A stretch of DNA of 64,000 bases, taken from Xylaria sp. FL1777. Taxonomy: Eukaryota > Ascomycota > Sordariomycetes > Xylariales > Xylariaceae. The stretch lies in assembly GCA_022578965.1 (NCBI GenBank), contig MU400529.1:62001-126000 (forward strand). Direction: 5' to 3'. Within the stretch, counting starts at the first letter, position 1; every line of letters starts with the position of its first letter. This document shows, in pieces, positions 24,349 to 36,291 of the stretch. Both the position numbers and the translations under genes were made by a program. Below the pieces are notes generated by a model that was not told the DNA's origin, ran no database searches, and saw nothing but the letters and a program-made list of their open reading frames with translations.

Positions 24349-24840
24349 ATGGCATCAGACAGCACAACTCCCGGCAGCGGCAGTACTTTGTCGGAGATGA
24401 ATTCGGCCACGCTGGGCGCCAAGTTCCCGGAAATCACACTACCAGACGGCAGCAAAGTCCAGACAGGGACTGTTGGGTAAATGGATAGCCCTCCCTTTCC
24501 CCCAGCCTTATATGAGCCTCCATCTACGCGTCTACCCTTCAAAGTCCCAACACCCTCTCCGCTAATGTAATGCCAAACTCCTCCAATCACCATACACACT
24601 AACCGTCGTTCCCCCAAAACCAGTGCCCTCTTAGTCAACATCCGGGCCTACAACGCAGCACATGTGGCTGGCGACACCGCTAAGACCAAGGCACTGGAGT
24701 CCAGTTTTGAGGCCGCTCTTCCACTTCTAGACAAGGTCGGACTCTTTGATCTATTCACGCCGGATGAGTGGATTCAAGGCAATAACCAGGGCCGGAAGGC
24801 TGTTGGGCAACTGTATCGAGAGTTTAAGGCTCGCCAATAA
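24349..24840 (+). CDS. Small conserved protein, DUF7709-like
   Basis: A small cytosolic-looking protein of about 114 residues, function unknown. Two exons: MASDSTTPGSGSTLSE through TVG, an intron at 24477-24623 (GTAAAT...CCAG), then ALLVNIRAYNAAH to the stop at 24840. The split glycine codon keeps frame. Recognisable family features are LGAKFPEITLPDGSKVQTGT, the LLVNI helix, VGLFDLF and PDEWIQGNNQGRK near the C-terminus, which agree with the short DUF7709 domain found in fungi and bacteria. No signal peptide or membrane segment. The family name is from memory; the gene model itself is firm. Confidence 0.75.
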
Positions 24841-25062
24841 AGTACATAGTGGCATTTCGCGAGACAGGTTCTTGTGGGACAGAAACAGGCAGGTAGCTAA
24901 GGGCTGTGACATTATGCGATTAATATTCATTATTGAATCTTTCTGGCCTGCTAGGAGGGGGAGCGAGCAGCTGTGTAGGATAAAGATTTCAGTGTTTTAA
25001 AATCCCAGCTCATCCACTGTAGAATGAAAGAACCCGTGGCAAGGCAGGGCTTTACATTAAAG

Positions 25063-26282
25063 CTATTTCTTGCGTCTCTTTTGGGTGTCGTCATCCTCGT
25101 CGATCGTTCCAATGCCACCTTCAAGATCGCGGTTCCGCTTCAGGCCCTTCATCTTCCTCGTCTGTAGGTCACTCAAATCCTGTTTACCCACATGAATCCT
25201 ACCAATCTTATCGCCCATGATATCTGTCGAGATATTCTTCTTGGTCTTCTCCTCGCCCACCTTTGGCCTCTTCATCGCCTCTTTCCAGGCCGCCTCCTCT
25301 GGTTGCTGACTACGACCTATACGAAAGTCCATCCTCTGTAACCTCGATGTCAGCAAACGCTGCAATTTCTGGATAAGGAGTAGTGCAAAACTGTAATTAA
25401 ACGACTGACCGGACCCATCTCCTCCAACTCGATGCGTGGTAGCCTTTGTCCGCTTCTCTTCGTCTCGAGAAGGTAAAGTCGTAGGTGAACAGTGGGTTTG
25501 ACGTCGTCGCCAGCCGGCTCATCAGCTGCTATAGACACTATGTACTGTAAACCTTCGACATCAATCTTGTCGCTACCGGTATCACCCTTGAACATATCAA
25601 TTAGGAAGCTCTTTAAAATCGTGTATTCGTTTGCGACAGGGCTATCCCAGGCCGTTCCGGAGAACAATATCATGGGCCTTAACCCGACGGCAAATTTACG
25701 CGACTTGAATTGCGATAGCGTCCTAAAGGTCTCTGGTATTATATGAAGCTCTATCATGTCGAGGATCTGGTTGGTCGCAAATGTTCGTGCAAATGTGAGG
25801 GTGTTTGGACGTTTCTTTGAACTGGACCCAAATACCAGCAAGCTTGTGTCATTCTTCTCGGAGAAGAAGATGAGCGAAGAGGCGTCCTCGAATGGGTGGA
25901 TGTCATTCTTCTTACTGAATTTCTTCGCCAGACTAAACAAATTGATGTTAGCCAAGCTCGGGCTCGTCTGTCTTGAGCGACTAGCTATTCCTGGTATCAC
26001 TTACGGCTGTCTCAAGGAATGGAGATCTGCAAGGGCATCCTGAACGATTTGGCTGCATGTCGTGCCACGGCTAGAAATATGATTAGATCCGATACTAAGG
26101 TGAGGAGATGGGATCGGCATTGATATACAGAAATAGAGTCGACTTGGGGTTTTCAATGATCTTTGGCGCCTTTTTCTCAAGAGCTCTCTTACTCCTAGCG
26201 TTCTTGGGTTTGCTGCGGGAACGTCGTTAGCTGGAGGAATAACACCATGAAGGCATCAATGTACACACATTTCTCGAAGCAT
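25063..26282 (-). CDS. rpf2: Ribosome production factor 2 (Brix domain)
   Basis: Nucleolar factor that with Rrs1 brings the 5S RNP into the pre-60S ribosome. Five exons were assembled: MLREI, then KPKNARSKRALEK...IIENPKSTLFL, then RGTTCSQIVQDALADLHSL, then the main Brix exon (KKNDIHPFEDASSL, RPMILFSGTAW, and on to LEEMGP) and a final exon starting RMDFRIGRSQQPEEAAWKEA. All joins are GT-AG and in phase. The C-terminal tail is highly basic (TQKRRKK), as usual for the family, and the length of roughly 330 residues is typical. The start was chosen because MLREIKPKNARSKRAL is the standard Rpf2 opening and lies beyond a short first intron. Confidence 0.93.
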
Positions 26283-26704
26283 TGTGTAAACGCGATCTGG
26301 CGTTAGGTCGGGTTGGTGGTTTGTATTATAATGTGAATGAGAGTGGAACCCTCCAATTGCTCACTTACGCTGCGCTGAAGGATGGGATACTTGCTGAAAT
26401 ATTTAAGGCGGAGAGGGTTTTTTGCCGGCAGAACCTTGCGACAGCAACCCCACACCATATATGCAAGAGGGAGAACTAAGCAAGCGGTGAGCCATTTCGA
26501 CCCACATTTAAGCGATACTAGATTATCTCCGACACTTATTTCGGAGCAGCTGCATGTCAGCTGGTTGTGCCTGGATAAATGTCTAAGTTCATCTTTCAAT
26601 TATCGATGTAACAGTCGTCTATCTGCCTCGCTCACCAGCGTGAGTTCAAACTCAAAATCTCCCGAACCTTCCTACATAGACTTTCAGGAGAGCTATGCCG
26701 GTTT
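26283..26704. other. Intergenic, promoter of rpf2 and 3' end of dehydrogenase
   Basis: About 420 bp between the rpf2 start and the dehydrogenase stop, both on the minus strand. Open frames crossing it on the plus strand are shadows. No element recognised. Confidence 0.5.
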
Positions 26705-28147
26705 TTACAACTTGTTTCCATTGAACCTCTCGTTCACCAGCACATATCTGTACCGGGCCTTTCCGTCGTCCATGTCGACAACAGCCTTGTTGGCCTCTTT
26801 CATAGGTCGCTCCTCGATCCAAGGCTTAATCTTCTTATCTACCGCCAGCTGCAACATTTGTTTGATTTCCCACGGAGCGCCAGTGGCCGAGCCACTAATT
26901 CTGATACCACTTGTGAGAAGCGAGAAGGCGTTGATCTTAGGGAAATCACCGCCATCAGCCGCCCTAGTTTTGTGTTAGTTACCACCCAATTCCACAATCA
27001 GGAGTCATGGGATCATCGCCAGTTAATGCGCAACTTACCCTACTTGAACAAAGTCGCCTGCTCTCTTCAAAAGGCTAAGGTATTTTGACATATCCATATT
27101 CGGGCTGTCGGAAGTGCAGATGATGATATCCACTACAACACCATGAGTTAATAATACTGCTGATAAAGGGCGCCCAGTAACCCTCTTAAGCTTCAAATCC
27201 AGAAAACAGGATTACAAGGACCTGGGAAGTCACTTACGGCTTCGACTGTGTGGTTTATGCCAGTCCTGGTCTTCATCTGTGGCAATATAGAGGTCCGCAC
27301 CAAGCTTCAGGGCGTCATCCCTCTTGGAACTCTTCCTTGAGATGCCCACGACCTTATCGGCACCCATGGCCTTGGCAAAGAGAATAGCGAAGTGTCCAAG
27401 TCCACCAACGCCAACAACTCCCACGCTCTTGCCGGGGCCGCATCCATTTCGCCTTAATGGCGAGTATACCGTGACACCTCCGCACAACATGGGCGCCGCA
27501 TCCGCCGAGCTCAACCCTTCTGGAATTTGAACCACAAATTGTTTATTTGATCGGTTGTAGTTGGCATAACCGCCATACGACTTACCCTCGTTATTAGGGT
27601 ATAGGGAGTCGTAGGTATTGACAAAGACGCGTGCGCAATACGTCTCATTGCCCGAAGAGCAATCTGGGCAATCTGGCTGCTGACAGGTTCGGGATTGCGC
27701 ACCCACGCCGACACGGTCACCTATCTGGACGTGCTTCACATTGCTGCCAACACGCACCGCCTTGCCGACAATTTCACTATGAGAGCCAAAATATTAGAAT
27801 TTACCACCTATAATGAAGATTTGACTCATTCTCTTCGGCTCCGGGGGTGGAATTTTGTTCAAGACGGGATTAGAAGTGCGTACTGTCCGACACAGCAAGC
27901 TAATTATGGTTAATATTTCACCAGAGATAAATAGGGCTTGGTTGCAGGGAGAGCACATACGATAGTTAGTAGGATACCAGCCAGAACGCAGCACATGGAC
28001 ATCAGAGCCACATATTCCGCAGTGTGAAATCTCAATATCGACATCGTCTTCGGTCCATTTCTTCGGCTCAAACGTACCCCACTCCATTTTCCCATTCGCC
28101 GACTCAGGGCTATTGCCTAACCAACCTTCGAACTTATAATCAGCCAT
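26705..28147 (-). CDS. Zinc-dependent NADP alcohol dehydrogenase, cinnamyl-alcohol/Adh6 type
   Basis: Medium-chain zinc dehydrogenase that reduces aldehydes to alcohols with NADPH; cytosolic. Six exons were joined. The catalytic zinc Cys lies in HCGICGSDVHVL; a tiny exon supplies PCCVGH and runs into GHEIVGKAVRVG, giving the second zinc ligand. The structural zinc cysteines are in CQQPDCPDCSSGNETYC. The Rossmann motif is GVGGLGH and the following SRKSSK fits NADP rather than NAD. Later exons give DIIICTSDSPNMDMSKYL and finish VNERFNGNKL. The start MADYKFEGW and the C-terminus match the family. Intact. It sits between rpf2 and a 2.8 kb gap, so it more likely belongs to the conserved block than to the polyketide cluster, though recruitment cannot be excluded. 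Confidence 0.9.
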
Positions 28148-30832
28148 GATGATGATTGAGCCTTAAAGATGTAAGCGTATCCGAGTTGATCTAAAGAAGA
28201 GTGAATTCTGATTCAAAGCAAGCAGAGCAAGAGGGATTATGCTGCTAGATATATAATTCACTCTCACAACGGAGATAGACACATATATCCCCTCCTTCCG
28301 TGGTGTGACGTATGCAAGTTCTACTTAATCGGTGATAACGAGCCTGGGTCCGCTGCTAGCTTCCCCTAGGTATCCATGTCTACCTTGCAAAGACCTCATG
28401 GTAGGGCCGTTCGGATACGGGATCATGTTACTGTACAGTACTGGTACCCAAGGTAAGGCTTCTTCCCTTACGCATAAAGTCCGATCGAGTTGCGCTTACT
28501 AAAGATCTTGGCCAAATAAATATAATGCAAGTTGGTTACAGCCGGAAAACAGCAACCAGCCTGAAGCTGTAACCGATTGTAGCCCTTGCTGGTAGACCTC
28601 CAACTGGTCATGGGTTACATTTATGATCCTTGTCGTTTTATACGTCTTTTGTCACAACTACAGTGTGGTTTCATATATCTTAATTAGTTTGTCCGAAATC
28701 TAATACCTAACCTTTAGATAGTGCACGCTAAGTTGGCAACTAGATATCATTCCACATTTAGTATCAACGACTTCTCTTTCATTGTGGAGCAATAAGTACT
28801 GCACTGCACTTTGATAGAATTATAAAACGCTACCTAATCCCAGTGCCTGGGAAGTGAGAAACTCTTATCCAGATATGAATCTGACCTATCACGGCACTCT
28901 TGGTTGATATCCACAGCAAAACTAAACTCTAAACAAGACGAAACATAAAGAGAAACTTCATCTATCTTTGATTGTCAAACTATTGTGTGATTTACTGTCC
29001 CCCAAACATATTACATAACTTATCCCTAAACCAAAATTTTTACAGTTAAGTATGTATTCATTGAGGAGCGACTACCAGAATAGGCTTAGTTTCATTTCTA
29101 GGTAGCAGTTTTTCATTCTTCTAGCGGTACTAACCGAGGTTGAAACCCCACTCTCTGACCGCATACCGTGTACTCAAAAATCCGTCGCCTATATTGTACA
29201 TGTATGCATTTTTAGGAGGGGCACGCTACGTGAGCTAACCAATGAATTAGCTTCCCTAAATCTAATCGCCGCCGGCATTGTCACCGTACCCATCTACAGT
29301 TAACGCCTATGGTCATATCTACATGTAAGACAATGCACATTACCAAGCCCATAAGCTCTATCACCGTTAATATGTCCTTTAACATCGGGGAAGACTCAAC
29401 CTAAGGTACACATACCGCCATTTGCAGCGGGGGTTCCGTGAAAAATAGGAGCTGCGAAAATCCGGATATGGTCGTTAGCGGATATAGTTCAGTGTTTACC
29501 TACTGAGTTGTGGAATTATCACCGAATCAACAGGCTCCACACAACATCGAATCCCCGAAGTGCAGGTAGGGGCCGACAGAGAGGACCCAGCGCCAGTTGC
29601 CCATGTCGGACTTAGAAACGTTTTATGGGCCGTAAAACCGTAAGACAGCTAGCGCCCTCTGCAGGTCTGCGGCAACGATCCTACGCCTCTTCGTTTCTCC
29701 ACTGCTCTTCAGCCGCTCTTTGAGCTTATCTCGACGCAAATACAGTAATTAACTGATCCCTAAACTTTTTGGTCCTACTTAAGGAGTCTAGGTTGCTTAT
29801 ATACAGCATTGCTGGCGGCCATGACCCTGTACAAAAAGGTTTCTCTCTAGTTCAGCTTCCCTCGTGTGGTTTAATGATTCGAATCATTTTAGTTGGGATC
29901 ATTATACTGAATAAAACTGCTGCCTAGTTTGAAAGAGTTATGGGCTGAAAGAAAATACAAGGTAATTACCTATTTTAAGTTATTCGGAGGGCTATATTAA
30001 ATGTAAGGATCACCATAACATATTTTTAGGTGCACCCCAAAACATCAAGCACAAAAGCAACCAGTCAGCTCCAGGAGCCGGTCTTTAAAAATCACCTGGT
30101 ATACCATCTTGATGTCAATAATCTTACTCGGCTAAACACTTCCAATACAATGCTTACTAAATCCCAGGAGACGCATCAAGGGGGATCATTCGCTCCTATG
30201 AGTAAAAGTCAAGCCTTCAGCAAGTAAAACTGCCTCGAAGGAGTGACGACGCCGACAGTCATCAGTTATGAGACAACTTTATGATACGAGTAGTACTTTC
30301 ATCAAATTTAGGTAGTCTCACCCAGTACAGAGACCAAAGTAGACTACATCTGACAGGTAACACGGCCACAACATCCCTATCATGCAGAATCCTTCTGAAA
30401 TCTCGTACGAGAAATAGTTTAATGTCAATAGCCAAGAAGCAAACAAAATGACCAGTGTATCTAGTGAAAACGTCATAGGAGGTGTTAGAAAACATGGATA
30501 AAGTTTTAGGTTTCTAGTTATCGGCTAACTAAATATTATTTCCAATGTGTAGAACTTTTAAGGGAATCTTTCTTCGTCGAAATATAATTATAGCATATTA
30601 GATTCATCTACGAATTATATAAAGGGATATATCATAATGTGAGGGCCACTCGTTATTCATTTCTGGCTGTGCGTTAGTGTAGGCTTCCACCTGGCACACG
30701 ATAGCTATCAGCACCATTGTCTCACCGCCGGGGAGCGTGTAAGCATGTGTTAAAATAGAGTTACTTTACTTTAATACATCTTGAAATTATTAGAACATTT
30801 GTCCCTTTAATATAGAATTCTTGGAAAGTAGG
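28148..30832. other. Long intergenic region, no gene seen
   Basis: About 2.7 kb of AT-rich sequence separating the conserved block from the polyketide cluster. Short frames near 30030 and 30262 have no motif support. No transposon termini or open frames of transposase type were recognised. Confidence 0.5.
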
Positions 30833-30910
30833 CGTTACACACGCTGAACGCGCTGGATACTGTCTCTCGTATTCAGAAGTGAAGCTATTCAGCTCTCGCT
30901 TATCTGAGGC
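30833..30910. repeat. Dispersed repeat, short copy (left of cluster)
   Basis: The segment starting CGTTACACACGCTGAACGCG and ending CTCGCTTATCTGAGG matches, in the same orientation, both ends of 49174-49352, which has about 100 bp of extra sequence between them. It lies about 50 bp beyond the stop codon of the phosphotransferase-like gene. Confidence 0.7.
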
Positions 30911-30962
30911 AAATTCTAAGCCCTGGGAAATCAGCCCTTGCATGGAACACAAGCCACGCACA

Positions 30963-32425
30963 CTACTCGTTGCTCCTAAGCAAAACTTGCAATAACTCGT
31001 CATCCTTCCATTTGTCTAGGGCTTTTGCCCTCCATTCTTCCCATCCTTCTTCACCGGAATCGAAGATCCGTTTTAAACCTATGAAAAGATCGATTAGGGT
31101 TTTTTTATCATCGTGAAACCCGCTGTCAGCACCCAGAGCAAAGAAGAATCTATGCACTTTCCTGCCCTCTACGACGTATTTAGCTAGATCACTACGACCT
31201 CTTTCACGGAAGATCATAGCTAGTCGCTGTTCTTCGTCGGCAAGTTCGTTGGAACCGTCATAAAATTTCGCAACGGGCCACATCATACATGGCGAAGAGA
31301 AGGCATCTTCTTTGGAGACAGTTCGAGTCCATTCCCAGTCAATCATGCCAACGATGTCGAAGTTGTCGTTTACAAGGATGTGATCACCCTTGTCGTCTGG
31401 GTGCTTGAGGAAGAAGGCTCCCGCTGAGGACACGGCTTTCCCAATTTCGGGAAGAAAATCCAAGCGAAAACGGTGCACGAGAAATATGTCTATTGAATAG
31501 GCAGCCCCGATCTCACCGCTCGCTATCATGGCGAGGTACATTTCCAGGAGGATACCGGCCGCCTCCCGCGAGGAGTGGAAAGGGCCTAGGGGCCCTTCAG
31601 TCCCTACACAATACGCTGCATGGTGAGCAAATCCTTGAATCTCATATGCTGATGATTCTGTAGATGGCACTATTGAGCCTATTGCATCGAATGGGTGCTT
31701 CTCAATCTCAAGGTAAATGTCAACCAATTGCTGCATGACCTTTTCTTTCTGAGATGGACTTGCCCCCTGCCAATCCAAAGGCCTCCCTTCCATTTTTTCC
31801 ATCAGGATGTAGCCTACCTGTCCTAATGGGTTGCTTGGATCGGATTCGCACGCCCAGTCGATTATCTTGGGCGACGGAATGCATGTGTGCTTCTGTAGAA
31901 ACTCCATTGTAGCTGCTTCGCTACGAAGAATGTAATCACGGGCTTCTAGTGGAGGCGATGAAATGTTCAGCAGACGAAATCGAGCCAGCCATTTCACGTT
32001 GTCTTCAAAGGTGATTTCAGCATGACAATTCTGGCCACCCATCCTACCCGCGAGGCTCTTGGCGGACAAGTCGACAGTACAAGGAATTCCACCTCTACAT
32101 AATGACGCCCGCGCGCACAATTTAGCACCGTCTATTTGACAGCGGAGCTTGTCCATTTGACGAGTTTCTGCCGTTGCATATAGAGAAGCGTACTCGCTCC
32201 AATTTTCCTACTGCCGTCAGTGATGTTCTGCGTATTTGGGAGCATTGATTTACGTGCCTCTGCTTTGGGGCATTTGTGCCATTTATCTTGTAAGTGAGTG
32301 CGGCACAGGTGTCTATTACAGAGGGGACAATCCCCAGCTCTCTGGACAGCAGATTTTTTGCAATCATCCCAGTCGCAAGGCCACAGAGGCGGTTTGAAAG
32401 GTAATTTGAATGAAGGTCCGTCCAT
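30963..32425 (-). CDS. Phosphotransferase-fold protein (APH / choline-kinase-like family)
   Basis: Member of the aminoglycoside phosphotransferase (APH) fold family that is greatly expanded in filamentous fungi; substrates are unknown. The short first exon (start MDGPSFKLPFKPP) holds a Cys/His-rich head, CPLCNRHLCRTHLQDKWHKC, typical of one fungal subgroup. It must join ENWSEYASLYATAETRQ of the main exon, which continues MDKLRCQIDGAKLCARASL. The only in-frame join uses a GC-AG intron (donor GCACGT); a GT donor one codon position later is out of phase. Kinase landmarks are YILMEKMEGRPLDW (hinge), HPDDKGDHILVND (catalytic loop, with His where most APHs have Asn) and IDWEW (metal-binding Asp). 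About 460 residues. It is the first gene beyond the long gap on the cluster side. Confidence 0.8.
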
Positions 32426-34080
32426 GGGAGAAGTGTCTGGAAGAATCACGAATAACCGGGCCTATGACTCAGCACCTCACAGTATAGTTGGGCGAACTGT
32501 TTCCTAGACTTTTTGGTGCATGTTCTTTCAATCCAACGAGAGACGTCAAATCACTTTGCAGACAATGCAACTTGTGCTACCTAGTCGTTCCGTTTACTTA
32601 GTGGGTCCTAGGTAGTCTAAAAATGCCTTGTCGCTTTTGGCCTGAGTTCATGGTCCTTGAACTAATGTATATATAAAAAAAAATTCTAGACTACCTACCT
32701 ACCTAGGTAGGTACTCCACGAGTTACTTTGCCTAACAGTTGAACAGAATTGGCAATCGGCCTAGATATATACCAATATCCATAGCGCCCACTCACTACCA
32801 AACTAGGCCACCTAGGCTGGCCGTGGTTAATCGCTATATTGGCCCCGCACCCGCTTGACTTCCTAGTACAGTTCCAACAGGGGCTTGTACTCTCCCATAA
32901 GCTACTGGTTTTTTTACTTATCAGCTACTACATACCTAGGTACGTAATATAGTGAATCATAAAATACCTACTTTCGCAGACTACAACAAATAGTTACTCA
33001 TGAAGATAGTTAATATAGGTAGCGGTGTATGGGATATAGTAGTGGACTTACCCCTTGTTAGGGGGTATTTTGGGAAAGTCAATTGGGCGCGTGACCAACG
33101 TAGCGATTGACTACGGCCAGCCTAGGTGGCCTACCGCAACGCCTGGTATGTACTGCAGATCCAATCATCCACAGGTGAGCTTCTCCCTACGGAATTTAAT
33201 GAATAACATCACGCAGTGATAGACTTTGCGCTTATATATGAAGATAAGCTATACCTATAGATTCATATATACTTACTCATGTTTTCGATTTGGGAAGCTC
33301 TTAGTCGTAATAAAATGCAGTTGAATTCGACTGCCAATTAAGATCTCCTGCCGCTTTCCCATATCCCTTTCACCCATTTTTCGCAGTGCCTAAACTTACA
33401 ACTCATTGGCATAAATAAATCCTTTTAAAAAAGAGATATGGGATTTCTTATACCGAAATATTATATATTTGTTGCTGCGATTTCATATCGGACACATTTA
33501 CTATGTTGTGAACAAATCTGCCCATAGTTACCATGACCATCCAAATGTCCATCGGTAGTATTCTAGTTGATAGATACGTTAGAGAAGAAGATTAAACAAT
33601 AGGAGAAATAATTTTTTGTTAGTTTAAGTCAGTGCTAAAGAACGGCTAAGGAACCCTAAGGTCCTAAACAACTAATTACTCTGTAATTATACTCGTCTGT
33701 GATATAATAGTTGAGCCCATACGACAATCCATATAGTATCGCCCACCCTTATCGCATAGAATTGAAGATAATAACTCTTAGGGGCATGCTTGGAAATTGC
33801 CGCGTACCTTCCGGCATATGCAGGAACAGTGCTTACTTTTCAGATACGCACTTGTGGTCGTCGGAACACCCCAACATCATGTCCGATCCCTCGTCCGATC
33901 TATGATCAGGCCAAACAGGATTTCTGCAATGTAGCGGCTTGCATGAAAAAGGTACCGCAGGTACAATAGAAGTCCCCCAACGGGCTGTCCACTCATGAAA
34001 AGTTTACCGAGCCATATATATAGAGGCTTTGCAACAATGTCCTGAGTGGCTTTCTCGTGCCTCCTCATCTACCATACGAG
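32426..34080. other. Divergent intergenic region, no gene seen
   Basis: About 1.65 kb between the phosphotransferase-like gene (minus) and the Ayg1-like hydrolase (plus), so it contains both promoters. Several CCTAGGTA-type sites occur (about 32606, 32697-32712 and 32934-32943). Nothing else identified. Confidence 0.5.
32696..32713. repeat. 18 bp palindrome TACCTACCTAGGTAGGTA
   Basis: Perfect 18 bp palindrome, identical to the one at 62439-62456 nearly 30 kb away. Both are intergenic. Confidence 0.8.
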
Positions 34081-35963
34081 ATGGCATCCCCAGGAGGCAA
34101 GTATTTTATTCAGGACAAGCTGGCGCAGCCGGCAGCACACCACGATAGTTTCGAAGCCCTTTGGCAGACAAAATGGAAACCATTGGTAAGTCGTGGGCTT
34201 CGATCGACTGCACTGAGAAGCGGCACTTTAAGAACTTTATTTTATATCTCCTTAGTCACATGTTAATACTAATCTACTATTGGTAGTGCGACAATGGCGT
34301 CTACCCATTTATGTACGGGACCACGCAAGATTTCGAGCCCGTTGTCAGCGAGATCATAACCGCGGGTCTCAAGCCACCATACAACTGGGATGAATACGCC
34401 TCGCACTTTTTCGACCAGGCTCACGGCCTCGTGGTTGAAGCGGTGAACTCACGGGACAAGAACAAGGCTTCTGAGTTGTTTATGTATGTAACCTTCCTTC
34501 TCTTCTCACTAGTGGTGAGTGGTTTTCGAAGGTGACTAGGAGCGGGATGTGCAGATGAGCGGGTTCTCACTTTTCTTTAACTTTTAGGAGGGCTTCAGCT
34601 CTATACCGTATCGCGCGGTTTCCGGCCCCACGGTCCGAAAAACAGAAAATCGCGTGGGAAAAAGGTAAAGAGGCTGCGCTTGAAGGCCTCAAACTTCAGA
34701 AATATCCCATGACTGAGGTGGTGATCCCGCACATATACGCCGCGAACGGGGACGGCGAAGTGCTGCCGGCTTATTACCATCTCCCGGCGCATGCACTTCC
34801 TGGCCGTCCAGTACCTCTTGTTATTATTTTTACCGGTCTAGATGGCTATCGAACTGAGCTTGCGGTCTGGAAAGATGGCTGGGCTGGTCTTGGCGTCGCA
34901 GTTCTTGTTGTTGAGGTCCCAGGGACGGGGGACAATCCCGGTGCTGCTTCGGATCCGGAATCTCCTGACCGAGTATGGTCGAGCATGTTCGACTGGGTTG
35001 GTCAACAGAGGTGCATTGACCAGAGCAAGGTTGTGAACTGGGGCTTTAGTACAGGGGGCTATTGTGAGTAATTCTTGAAGTCATATTTTCTCTTCTTAGG
35101 CTAGTTCTATGGCTCGGAAGTTCCTAACCGTCTTGATACCCTATGGCTCACAATCAAATGACAATTACTGACCCTGGGTGTTGTAGACTCCATACGCCTT
35201 GCGCATACTCATTCTGATAAGCTGAAGGGTGTGGTGGCGCTAGGAGGCGGTTGTCACCAGTGAGTATTATTGAGCCCTTACTTCACATACCTTTTAACGA
35301 GGAGCTTTCTCCCAAATGCCCCTGGGACTCCCTTTGAATCGTTACCGTAAATCAGAGCATCTAACGAATTTGTATAGTATGTTTGATCCAGAATGGTTAG
35401 ACGCTGTGGACACTTTAGAGTATCCCTTCGAGTATGTGCTGCTGCCCGCCGGCATATTCATATATGTGGTGGCAACTAACACATGAAATGCAGTCTAGCT
35501 CATACGCTTTGCTACAAATTTGGCTACGGAACTGACTTCGAGCGATTCAAGAAAGAGGCTCGCGACCGGTTCTCGCTGCTTAACAACGGAGTCCTCGATC
35601 GTCAAGGATGTGCGCGGCTATTACTTGTAAACGGCACAGAGGACGAAATCTTCCCTATCGATGACTATTATTTGTGCCTGCAGCGTGGTGATCCGAAGGA
35701 AGCTCGGTGTGTGAATCTCTTTCTAACATATTGGTGTAAACCATCGCAGTTACATTACATCTTGTCTTTTCCTATACGTATGCGTATCTTGAAACTTACT
35801 TCTAGGGAACAGGTTTGTCGGCGGGTACAAGCATATGGGCGAGCCAGCCTCCTTCGTTATTATTCTTCAGTGGCTGTTCAAGCTGCTGGATATACCTGGT
35901 GACATCAACAAATTCCTGTCGACTATACCATTCAAGGCGAAATACCTGAGATCGACCGTGTAG
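34081..35963 (+). CDS. Ayg1-like alpha/beta hydrolase
   Basis: Serine hydrolase of the Ayg1 family. Aspergillus fumigatus Ayg1 shortens a heptaketide naphthopyrone by C-C hydrolysis in melanin synthesis; relatives sit in other polyketide clusters. Seven exons (34081-34185, 34287-34483, 34588-35063, 35187-35259, 35378-35431, 35494-35706, 35813-35963) join in phase to 422 residues, near the 406 of Ayg1. The N-terminal lid region contains FEALWQTKWKPL and DFEPVVSEI. The hydrolase domain has VPLVIIFTGLDGYRTEL, the nucleophile Ser in GFSTGGY, the Asp in NGTEDEIFP and the His in GYKHMGEP, so the triad is complete. It is convergent with the PKS, which lacks a release domain, so release or trimming of the polyketide is the likely job. 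The last intron uses an acceptor at 35811-35812; the earlier AG would disrupt GGYKHMG. Confidence 0.9.
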
Positions 35964-36291
35964 CCTGGGTCGCAACCGATTTGCTAAACTCCAACGGCTT
36001 AAGCCCGAGATTCGTAGATATTATTATGGGTATTATTATAGCTAAGAAGAACAATCAATAGAGAAAAGGATACAATTCGATTGATATTTACACCCTGTCC
36101 CTCCTTAAGTGCTTTTAGCTTCTTATGGGATTGAGAATGAGAAGTTTGATGTCTGCCATTGAGGTACTGATTCGGTTATACCTAGTAAAGGCATTGTATT
36201 GTGTAAGCAACAATACATATTTGATACGTACATCCGGTAAATGCACATACTTACCTAATCGCCTGAACTCTCCGTGTTGGAACTTGTCTTC
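35964..36291. other. Convergent intergenic region
   Basis: 328 bp between the stop codons of the hydrolase and the polyketide synthase; presumably holds both 3' untranslated regions and transcription ends. No element recognised. Confidence 0.55.
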
